Shown piece by piece: positions 49,893-56,133 of a stretch of 56,133 nt of DNA; positions within the stretch are counted from its first letter, which is position 1; each line of letters opens with the position of its first letter. The DNA comes from Deltaproteobacteria bacterium (lineage in GTDB: Bacteria; Myxococcota_A; Polyangia; Polyangiales; JADJMO01), in assembly GCA_022843175.1 (NCBI GenBank), contig JALHOE010000031.1, positions 1-56,133 on the forward strand, given 5' to 3'. The position numbers and the translations under genes were made by a program. Under the pieces are notes generated by a model. It made no database searches. It was not told where the DNA came from and worked only from the letters and a program-made list of their open reading frames with translations.

Positions 49893-51416
49893 CTAATGGG
49901 CCTTGAACGTGCGAATGCAGCCCGTGGCGCCCGAGACGCTGCGCCAGGAGAGCCCCGAGATGCGCCCCGCCATGCAGCTGTTGACGCCGGGCTGCGGGGG
50001 GTCGGTCGTCACCGTCACGCCGGCCGCGCGGCCGTTCTTGACGACGACCTTGGCCGTCGCGCTGCCGTTGAGACCGCACGAGCCCGCGATGTCGCCGCCG
50101 ATCGGCGCCGCGCACTCCTTCATGCTCAGCGTCTCGGCGTCCATGTCGCTCACGCTGTTCTTCAGCGCGTCGTCGTAGCTCTTGCCGCCGAAGCCGCCGC
50201 CGCCGCCGCCGCCGAACGCCTTGGGCGCCGCCGCCTTCTTCTGCCCGGCGATGCTGCCCTCGCCGGCGATGCTCATCGCCTCTTCCTCGGCGCGGCGCTT
50301 GGCGTCCTCGGCGCGCTTGGCCTGGATGCGCCAGAACACGAGGCCGGCCACCGTGAGCACGCCCGCGACCGCGAGGATGCCGATCGTGGTCTTGCCCGCG
50401 GCGGCGACCTTCTCGCGCTTCTCGGCGACGACGACCGCCTTCTGCTCGGCGATCTCCTCGCGCTTGAGGTGCGCGTGGTGCGCGAAGCGCGAGAACTCGG
50501 GGTGGTCCTTGATGACGACCTTGGCCCCGGTATGGGTGTCGATGAGGAGGTCCAGCGGCTTGAACGAGTTGGACACGATCTGCTGGAGCAGCTCGATGGC
50601 GGCGAACGGGCCGTGGTCCATCTTGTCCTTCACCACGATCCAACGCGGCGCGGGGTCGGACTCGAGGCGCGCCTTGAGCGCCGCGAGCTCCTCGCCCGCG
50701 CTGTTGGACGCGCGCTGCTGGCCCTGCGGCTGGGACGCGCGCGCATCGATCACCGAGCCGAACGGATCGAGCGTGGGGAGGCGCGAGGACACCGCGGGCG
50801 CGCCGGGCTGGGGCGGCACCATCGAGTGACTGACGTCGATGTCGACCTCGAACGAGTGGTCGTCGACGGCGGGCGGCGGCGCGATCGACTTGGGGGCGAA
50901 GTGATGGATCGCCTGCGCGAAGGCGGGCAGATCGTCGGGCCGCTGCGCCGGATCGGGCACCAGCGCCTTGGCGAGGATCTGGTCGACGATCGGCGGGAGC
51001 GAGGGGACGAGCTGCGTCGGCAGCTTCATCCCCGGACCGACCGCCTGCAGCGTGAGCATCTCGTAGACGATCGCGCCCACCGCGTAGACGCTCGAGCGCG
51101 CCGTCGGCGAGGAGCTCGCGAGCTCGGGCGCGATCGCGGCGGCGTCCCGCCCGGGCGCGGGCTTGCTCCGGGCGAGCTCGGCGATCAGGTGCGGCGTGCC
51201 GTCGGGTCCCGCGCCGATCGACGACGGGTGGAGGTAGACCGGCTCGCCCCGCGCGTGGAGCTGGGCGACCTCTGCGCAGATCGGCACGATGATGGCGACG
51301 ACCTCGGTGAGCTTGAAGCGCTGGCCGCTCTGCACACGCTCGTCGATCAGGGCACGAAGGGTGGTCACGTTCTGCGGTGAGGGCGTGGCGGACACGGCGG
51401 AGAGCGCTTCGGACAT
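49893..51416 (-). CDS. Degenerate protein kinase-GYF-like-TM-AgmX-like C-terminal fusion protein
   Basis: 507 aa from ATG 51416. Residues ~20-180 look like the C-lobe of a Ser/Thr kinase (VAIIVPICAEVAQLHARGE, AIAPELASSSPTARSSVYAVGAIVYEMLT as adjoining parts, KALVPDPAQRPDD), but the N-lobe Lys and the HRD and DFG motifs are missing. A GYF_2-like domain (WIVVKDKMDHGPFAAIELL, KDHPEFSRF) spans ~259-310, one TM helix ~340-360 (GILAVAGVLTVAGLVFW), a Gly-rich linker and a Cys-containing C-terminal domain like that of gliding protein AgmX. Probably a pseudokinase envelope sensor. Confidence 0.75.
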   Translation of the reverse strand: MSEALSAVSATPSPQNVTTLRALIDERVQSGQRFKLTEVVAIIVPICAEVAQLHARGEPVYLHPSSIGAGPDGTPHLIAELARSKPAPGRDAAAIAPELASSSPTARSSVYAVGAIVYEMLTLQAVGPGMKLPTQLVPSLPPIVDQILAKALVPDPAQRPDDLPAFAQAIHHFAPKSIAPPPAVDDHSFEVDIDVSHSMVPPQPGAPAVSSRLPTLDPFGSVIDARASQPQGQQRASNSAGEELAALKARLESDPAPRWIVVKDKMDHGPFAAIELLQQIVSNSFKPLDLLIDTHTGAKVVIKDHPEFSRFAHHAHLKREEIAEQKAVVVAEKREKVAAAGKTTIGILAVAGVLTVAGLVFWRIQAKRAEDAKRRAEEEAMSIAGEGSIAGQKKAAAPKAFGGGGGGGFGGKSYDDALKNSVSDMDAETLSMKECAAPIGGDIAGSCGLNGSATAKVVVKNGRAAGVTVTTDPPQPGVNSCMAGRISGLSWRSVSGATGCIRTFKAH

Positions 51417-51520
51417 CGGTTCGTTGGGATAGTACGTCGAGGGCTGCGCGCCCGTTAACCGCCTCGATCGTGGCGCCGACGTAGAAGCGTGTAGGTAGGG
51501 CGGAAACGGCGCCCTGCGGA

Positions 51521-51961
51521 TCAGCTCGACCGACGGGTGACCCGGGCCCAGGCCTCGGCGAGGATGGTCTCCGCGGCGTCGAGCAGCTTGGCGTCGCGCG
51601 TGGGGGTGAGGATGGTCACGACCTTCTGCGGCCCGGCCGCCGGATCGTCCATCAGGCGCTTGGCCGCGGCGCGTACCTCCGCGGGAATTGGCGAGGTGTC
51701 GCTCGTGTCGAGCGGCGCGCCGTCGGCGAGCGCGCGCAGGTGATCGGCGTAGCTGCGACCGAACTTGGGGTCGGGGGTCTCTTCGAGCGCGAGCACGGCG
51801 TTCCAACCCATGCCCGCCGCCCGCCGCGCGCTCGCGAGCGCCGGACGCGTGGCGTGACGCTGCACGGAGTCCTTGGCCACGGATAGCTCGCGCATACCGG
51901 CGCGCAGCCACTCGTCGGCCGAGAGGCGGTGGAGCCAATGCTGTGCATCGCGGCCCGGCAT
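51521..51961 (-). CDS. HEPN-like helical protein
   Basis: 146 aa from ATG 51961, coupled by ATGA to the creatininase gene. Mostly helical; helices WLRAGMRELSVAKDSV and ALASARRAAGMGWNAVLAL followed by GRSYADHLRALAD resemble a HEPN domain, whose RNase motif is R-x4-6-H (here R-SYAD-H). The C-terminal half (VTILTPTRDAKLLDAAETIL) is unassigned. RNase activity is inference only. Confidence 0.55.
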   Translation of the reverse strand: MPGRDAQHWLHRLSADEWLRAGMRELSVAKDSVQRHATRPALASARRAAGMGWNAVLALEETPDPKFGRSYADHLRALADGAPLDTSDTSPIPAEVRAAAKRLMDDPAAGPQKVVTILTPTRDAKLLDAAETILAEAWARVTRRSS

Positions 51962-52896
51962 CAGACGCTGAGGCGACCGTGCGCGGTCACCGTCGCAACC
52001 CACGGCATGATCGGTGGAGGGGATACGCCGTCACCGTCGAGGACGGTAGCGACGAGCGCGCGGTAGCGGTCGAGGATGTGACGGGTGAACACCGCGCCGG
52101 CCTCGGCCGTGGCGCGGTGCGGCCGGCCGGTGTAGCCGGGGAACGGGTCGAGCGCCTGCCAGCCGAGGCCGAACGCCGCGAGTCCGAGCTCCTTGGCGAG
52201 CACGTCTCGCCCCACGAGCTTGGCGATGCGCGCGGCGTTGGCCGCGAGCGTGTGCGGCGTGATCGCCGGGCACGGCGGCAGCAGCCGATAGCCCGACGAC
52301 ACCGACTGCGGCGCGTGGGCCATCGTCATCGACGTCTCGAAGAAGCCACCGTGGAAGTCGAGGTGGAGCCCCTGCATCATCTCGTCGCGCTCGGCGCGGT
52401 CCTCGATGTGCGCGAAGGCGTCGGCGTAGAGCGAGCCGTCGACCTCGAGCAGCTCGCGCAGCACCGCGTTGAACGGCGCGAGCGCGCGCACGCCGGCCGC
52501 GCGGAGGGCCTCGACGCCCGCTTCGATAGCGAGGTTATGCAATGGGTTGCCGTGGAAGGTGTGGAGGATCACCCGCTCGGCGCCGAGCTCGGCGAGCGCG
52601 CGGGAGGCCTCGCGGATGACCGCGCACGCGACGTCGAACGGGGTATGGCGAGACCCCTGCCCCTTGGTCGGCTCGACGCCGATCGCGAGATCGTCGACGT
52701 AGACGAACGGCTGCTCGGACCCCTGATGCAGGGCGCGGGCGAGGCCGAAGCTGACCAGGTGGTCGTTGTGCAGCGGGAGGTGCGGCCCGTGATACTCGAC
52801 CGGGTTGACGAACGCGTGCACCGTGACGCCGGTGGCGAGGAGCGCGCGCGCACCGTCGTGCGACATGTCGAGCAGCCGAATCATTGCGGACATCAT
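51961..52896 (-). CDS. Creatininase family amidohydrolase
   Basis: 311 aa from ATG 52896 (or the adjoining ATG 52893). NPVEYHGPHLPLHNDHLV matches the E-x-H-G-x-H-L-P-L-x-x-D metal-binding block; ILHTFHGNPLHNLAI replaces the usual NGHGGN loop, and LDFHGGFFETS replaces HAGExETS. Family members hydrolyse cyclic amides or formamides using two metal ions; the loop changes suggest a distinct substrate. Overlaps the WD40 stop by 4 bp. Confidence 0.85.
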   Translation of the reverse strand: MMSAMIRLLDMSHDGARALLATGVTVHAFVNPVEYHGPHLPLHNDHLVSFGLARALHQGSEQPFVYVDDLAIGVEPTKGQGSRHTPFDVACAVIREASRALAELGAERVILHTFHGNPLHNLAIEAGVEALRAAGVRALAPFNAVLRELLEVDGSLYADAFAHIEDRAERDEMMQGLHLDFHGGFFETSMTMAHAPQSVSSGYRLLPPCPAITPHTLAANAARIAKLVGRDVLAKELGLAAFGLGWQALDPFPGYTGRPHRATAEAGAVFTRHILDRYRALVATVLDGDGVSPPPIMPWVATVTAHGRLSV

Positions 52897-54257
52897 ACGC
52901 GCTTGGGCGGAATCGAGAATCCGCTCGGCATGACCTCGGTCGTCGGGACGCGCCGCAGCCGCTGCAGATCGGCGAGCGCCATCGCGTCACCGCCGAGGCG
53001 CTGACAGAGCTCGGTCGCGATCCGCAGGTCGGCGAGCGCGACACGAAAGAGCGGGTGTTTGTAGCGCTCGAGCCCGAAGCGTGGGATCTCGGGCGTGGCC
53101 TCCGACGACAGCAGCGCGAGGAGCTCGAGCACCGTGCGGCGGACCGACTCGCCCTTGTGCGCGAGGTCGTTGCTGATGCGCGAGTGCCGACCGCGGCGGC
53201 GGAGGTCGGTCCACACGTCGAGCACGAAGTCGAGGTCGAGCGGCGCGGTCGTGGGCCACAGCGGCACCCGCCGGCCCTCGAGCACGTCGCTCGCCTGGAG
53301 GATCGCGTCGTTGAGGTCGAACCAATCGGAGTCGAGCTCGTAGATCCGCAGCGTGCCGTCCTCGGTGACCGTCGCGCAGTCGTGTCCATGGGGGTGGAAC
53401 GCGACCGCGCGCACCGGGCTCACGTCGTTCATCGTCACGACACAGTCGCGGGTGGTGGTGTCCCAGATCCGCGCGGTGCAGTCCTCGCTCCCCGAGAGGA
53501 GGAAGCGGCCCTCGGGGCTCCAGGCGAGGCTCGTCACGAGATCGTTGTGACCGCGGAGCACGACCACCGTGTCGTCCCAGTGCGTGAGGTGGATCTCGTC
53601 GCTCCGGACCGCCGCGGCGATCATCCGGCGGTCGCGGGAGAACCCGAACGACACGTAGGGGTACACGTCGTCGCGCGGCTCGCCGACGGGGAACATCGCC
53701 GACGCGATCTCGCGCTCGCCCTCGAAGATCGCCGCGCTGCCGATTTCGGTGAGCGCGATTTGCACGTCCTCCGGGCCGAAGGCGACCGCCCGCGCCTCGA
53801 AGGGCAGGCCGAGCTTCTTGAGCCGCATCGCGCGCTCGGCGTCGTAGACGCGCACCGTGCGGTCCTGGTGGGCGGTGAGCAGCCGCGAGCCGTCGCGGTT
53901 CCACGAGATGGCCCAGCAGGCCTGCTCCGGCGCGCCCGCCTCGTCGCGGAACTCGCGCTTCGGTTCGCCGAAGCCGCCCCAGATCCGCACCCGGCCGCGA
54001 CCGCAAGACGTGGCCCAACCCGAAGCGCGCGAGGCGACCGAGAGCACGGGCGCGTCGTGCGGCACGAACTCGCTCGCGAGCTCGAAGTGGGCGGTGTCGA
54101 ACAGCCGCGGCACGCCGTCGTCGTGACCGACGAGGATCTCCGTGCCCTCGGTCGCATACGCGAGGCAGGTGGCCGGGATCCCGCTCTCGATCGAGCGCTG
54201 ACACGTCGCCCCGCGGACGCGATGCAGCCGCTGGAGGATGAACGAGGGGATGCCCAT
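52893..54257 (-). CDS. WD40 repeat protein
   Basis: 454 aa, cytoplasmic. Propeller blades are visible as ATCLAYATEGTEILVGHDDGVPRLFD (parts), CWAISWNRDGSRLLTAHQDRTVRVYD, VTSLAWSPEGRFLLSGSEDCTARIWD and VRAVAFHPHGHDCATVTEDGTLRIYE; about seven blades in all. The C-terminal ~130 residues are helical (VRRTVLELLALLSSEATPEI). A protein-interaction scaffold. Follows lptB by 21 bp and is coupled to the creatininase gene. Confidence 0.82.
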   Translation of the reverse strand: MGIPSFILQRLHRVRGATCQRSIESGIPATCLAYATEGTEILVGHDDGVPRLFDTAHFELASEFVPHDAPVLSVASRASGWATSCGRGRVRIWGGFGEPKREFRDEAGAPEQACWAISWNRDGSRLLTAHQDRTVRVYDAERAMRLKKLGLPFEARAVAFGPEDVQIALTEIGSAAIFEGEREIASAMFPVGEPRDDVYPYVSFGFSRDRRMIAAAVRSDEIHLTHWDDTVVVLRGHNDLVTSLAWSPEGRFLLSGSEDCTARIWDTTTRDCVVTMNDVSPVRAVAFHPHGHDCATVTEDGTLRIYELDSDWFDLNDAILQASDVLEGRRVPLWPTTAPLDLDFVLDVWTDLRRRGRHSRISNDLAHKGESVRRTVLELLALLSSEATPEIPRFGLERYKHPLFRVALADLRIATELCQRLGGDAMALADLQRLRRVPTTEVMPSGFSIPPKRV

Positions 54258-54278
54258 CGGCGAAAACAGAGTAGCGGC

Positions 54279-55046
54279 TCAGGGACCGCTGCGGGGTGGC
54301 AACGAGTCGCCGCTTCGCCAATGGCCGAGGTAGCGGCCCTGCGCCGAGGGATGGGCGGCGAACTCCTTGGGCGTGCCGCGCATCTCGACCAATCCGTCGA
54401 CGAGCAGCAGCACCTCGTCGGCGATGGCCAGCGACTCGACGACGTGGTGATCGGCGAGGAGGATCGCCATCGAGTCGTCGTTGGCGAGGGTTCGGAGCAT
54501 GGTCGCGAGGCGCGCCGCGCCGGCCGGATCGACGCCGCTGAACGGCTCGTCGCACACGAGCACGCGGGGCCGCGCCGCGAGGGCCCGCGCGAGCTCGAGG
54601 CGCCGGCGCTCGCCGCCGGAGAGATCGCCGGCGAGCACGTCGAGCCGCGCATCGAGCTCGACGCGCTCCGACAGCGCCAGCACCTCGCCGGGCCTGCGGC
54701 CCACGATGCGGGCGTACGTCGCGAGGTTCTCGCGCACCGAGAGATCGAACAACACGCTCGGCCCCTGCGGCAGGTACCCGATGCCGCGGCGCGCGCGGCG
54801 CCAGAGCGGCTCGTCGGTGACGTCGACGCCGTCGAAGAGGATCTTGCCGGCGTGAGGGGCCTCCTCGCCGACGACGATCCGGAAGAACGAAGTCTTGCCC
54901 GCACCCGACGGGCCGAGGAGCGCGACGACGCGACCGGGGTCGATGTCGATCGATACGCCGCGAAGGATCGGCGCGCCGTGCCGCCGCGTCTCGACATCAC
55001 ACGCCCGGAGCAGCCGCGCGGTCGATTCGGCGTGGGGCACGCTCAA
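54279..55046 (-). CDS. lptB: LPS export ABC transporter ATP-binding protein LptB
   Basis: 255 aa from TTG 55046, whose TTGA overlaps the lptA stop; a GTG at 55040 is equally possible. Walker A GPSGAGKTSFFRIVVGEE, LptB-style YLPQGPSVLFDLSVRENL, signature LSGGERRRLELARALA, Walker B VLVCDEPFSGVDP and the switch His in LLADHHVVESLAI. Drives lipopolysaccharide extraction from the inner membrane with LptFG, which are not here. Confidence 0.92.
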   Translation of the reverse strand: MSVPHAESTARLLRACDVETRRHGAPILRGVSIDIDPGRVVALLGPSGAGKTSFFRIVVGEEAPHAGKILFDGVDVTDEPLWRRARRGIGYLPQGPSVLFDLSVRENLATYARIVGRRPGEVLALSERVELDARLDVLAGDLSGGERRRLELARALAARPRVLVCDEPFSGVDPAGAARLATMLRTLANDDSMAILLADHHVVESLAIADEVLLLVDGLVEMRGTPKEFAAHPSAQGRYLGHWRSGDSLPPRSGP

Positions 55047-55528
55047 GGCTTCTTGAGGTTACCGACGGGGAGCGAGGCCTTCACGTTGTTCATCGTCACG
55101 CGCGCGCTGGCCAGGTCGATCTCGGCGCCGTCGGCCGCGACCCAGCCCTGACCGCGATAGAGCCGGACGCCGCCGCGGAGCCAGAGCTTCTGCTTCACCA
55201 GATCGAGCTCGAACTCGGGCGCTTCGGCGCGCACGCCCTTCACGTCGGCGGTGATCCCGCCCGAGCCCTTGGCCCAGGCCACGCGCGGGCCCGAGGACTC
55301 GTACTTCACCTCGATCTTCGGGCAGCGGAGCGAGAGGTCCTGGCCCTTGGTGAAGACGACCTTGCCGGTGAGCGTGGCCGACTGCTCCTTGGTGTCGACC
55401 TCGAGCGTGTCGGCGGAGATCTCGACGTTCCCGGGGACCGACGGCGGGAGGGTGCCCGGCGGATCGCCGCGCGAGGACCCGAGGCCGAACGCGCCGAGCG
55501 CGATCGCGAGCGCGACGAGCCTCTTCAT
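55043..55528 (-). CDS. lptA: LptA/OstA-like periplasmic LPS transport protein
   Basis: 161 aa with a signal peptide (MKRLVALAIALGAFGLGSS). The OstA-like beta-jellyroll pattern is visible: VEISADTLEVDTKEQSATLTGKVVFTKG (two strands), LSLRCPKIEVKYE, GITADVKGVRAEAPEFEL, KLWLRGGVRLYRG and GAEIDLASARVTM. Forms the periplasmic bridge for LPS. Start overlaps the upstream stop by 4 bp. Confidence 0.88.
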   Translation of the reverse strand: MKRLVALAIALGAFGLGSSRGDPPGTLPPSVPGNVEISADTLEVDTKEQSATLTGKVVFTKGQDLSLRCPKIEVKYESSGPRVAWAKGSGGITADVKGVRAEAPEFELDLVKQKLWLRGGVRLYRGQGWVAADGAEIDLASARVTMNNVKASLPVGNLKKP

Positions 55529-56133
55529 GACCCTTGTTGTGCCAAGGCCGGGGGGGGTGGCGCAAGCACGTCTGCAAATGCGCCGAGCTCGCGCGCACGC
55601 GGGAGGGTGGCCGCCGCGTCGTCGGGGGCCTTTTCTCCCGCGCTTCGCAGCCGCGCGGCGACGGCGCGCAGGAGCGCACGGACGAGGGGGCCCTCGACGT
55701 CGCCGCGGGCGCGGCCGGCCCTGCGCCCCTCGACCACGTCGATCCCGCCGGCCGCGAAGCCGCGCGCGATCGCCGACGCATCGAGGGCGATCTCGCCGAG
55801 CGGAACGGCCGCGCCCTCGGCCGCGAGCACGCCGGCGATGGTGCGCCCCGCGGCGACCTCCACGTGCTCGACCAGCCGGCGCTCGAGATAGGGCGCCATC
55901 GTCGGGTGGTCCTTCGCGGCCAGCTCGTCGCGCTCGCGGCGGAACGCATCGAGCGCCTCGCGAAGATCGTTGCGAACGCCGCGGCGGATCTCGTCGGCGC
56001 GCTGGTCGGCCGAGGTGGTGGTGGCGCCGGCGTCGACGGCGGCCGCGCGATCGAGGAGCGCGGCCTTGGCGAGCAGCTCGCCGAGCGCGGCGGCTCGGGA
56101 GGTGGTCTCGGCGATCCGCGCGCGGTGCGCCTT
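55525..56133 (-). CDS. Hypothetical protein, partial (N-terminus beyond the window)
   Basis: At least 202 codons, open to the right edge. The visible part is helical and charged (coiled-coil-like, DEIRRGVRNDLREALDAFRR, RRLVEHVEVAAGRTI), ending PPPPALAQQGS. It occupies the place directly before lptA where lptC often lies, but shows no LptC features. Family not recognised. Confidence 0.55.
   Translation of the reverse strand, partial: KAHRARIAETTSRAAALGELLAKAALLDRAAAVDAGATTTSADQRADEIRRGVRNDLREALDAFRRERDELAAKDHPTMAPYLERRLVEHVEVAAGRTIAGVLAAEGAAVPLGEIALDASAIARGFAAGGIDVVEGRRAGRARGDVEGPLVRALLRAVAARLRSAGEKAPDDAAATLPRARELGAFADVLAPPPPALAQQGS

Overview
This 56 kb window is very GC-rich (roughly 70%), densely packed and full of secreted lipoproteins. 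The best guess is a myxobacterium (Myxococcota, probably Polyangia). This rests on a MYXO-CTERM-like C-terminal tripartite tail (13505-14128), an AgmX-like C-terminal domain (49893-51416), DUF1554 and DUF6600 lipoproteins, D-[TSA]-G linkers after lipoboxes, a stand-alone type III secretion SctJ-like lipoprotein, and strong third-position GC bias. No tRNA, rRNA, CRISPR array, insertion sequence or prophage was seen. It looks like a stretch of chromosome backbone.

Layout. 1-2005: a metallopeptidase-like DUF2201 protein (cut by the window edge) and its MoxR AAA ATPase. 2047-6158: type-2 NADH dehydrogenase, an S9 prolyl oligopeptidase, a Dabb-domain protein and a lipoprotein. 6243-10682: a DUF4175-type membrane protein broken by a frameshift in a CG-dinucleotide tract, coupled to a peptidase-MA-like metalloprotease. 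10806-14618: phosphatidylserine decarboxylase, a methyltransferase with a long disordered N-terminus, a MYXO-CTERM-like protein and a cyclophilin. 14839-19245: a 1468-aa lipoprotein with eleven Calx-beta-like repeats and a DUF1554 domain. 19354-21318: ECF sigma factor, FecR-like protein and Kazal lipoprotein. 21409-28733 (minus strand): a fatty-acid and ribosome block, yceD-rpmF, then fabH, then fabD-fabG-acpP-fabF-rpiB, with two outer-membrane-barrel-like genes inserted on the plus strand. 28826-36758 (mostly plus): TPR-like and TMTC-like membrane proteins, an unknown 515-aa protein, lipoproteins, a ferritin-like protein, thiG and a CPBP protein. 36765-41896 (minus): a small unknown protein, then a MauG/CcpA-like cytochrome, a phospholipase-C-like protein and a metallophosphoesterase, the last three all lipoproteins. 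41913-49858: a branched-chain amino acid ABC system split into livGF and livM by a plus-strand histidine kinase and a DUF6600 lipoprotein, with livM lying in an operon sctJ-like / Mla-type ATPase / macro domain / livM. 49893-56133 (minus): a degenerate kinase-GYF-AgmX fusion and an operon (unknown)-lptA-lptB-WD40-creatininase-HEPN-like.

Translational coupling is pervasive: most co-directional neighbours overlap by 1 or 4 bp. The envelope is the dominant theme (phospholipid, fatty acid and LPS export genes, lipoproteins, sigma/anti-sigma). Regulatory candidates are few because intergenic spaces are short. The main ones are a perfect ATGTTAC-N5-GTAACAT palindrome upstream of fabH, an ACTACA-A-TGTAGT palindrome upstream of the Kazal gene, and a family of short hairpin repeats placed 3' of minus-strand genes (rpiB, acpP, rpmF). 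Reading was by eye without database searches, so family names rest on motif recognition.
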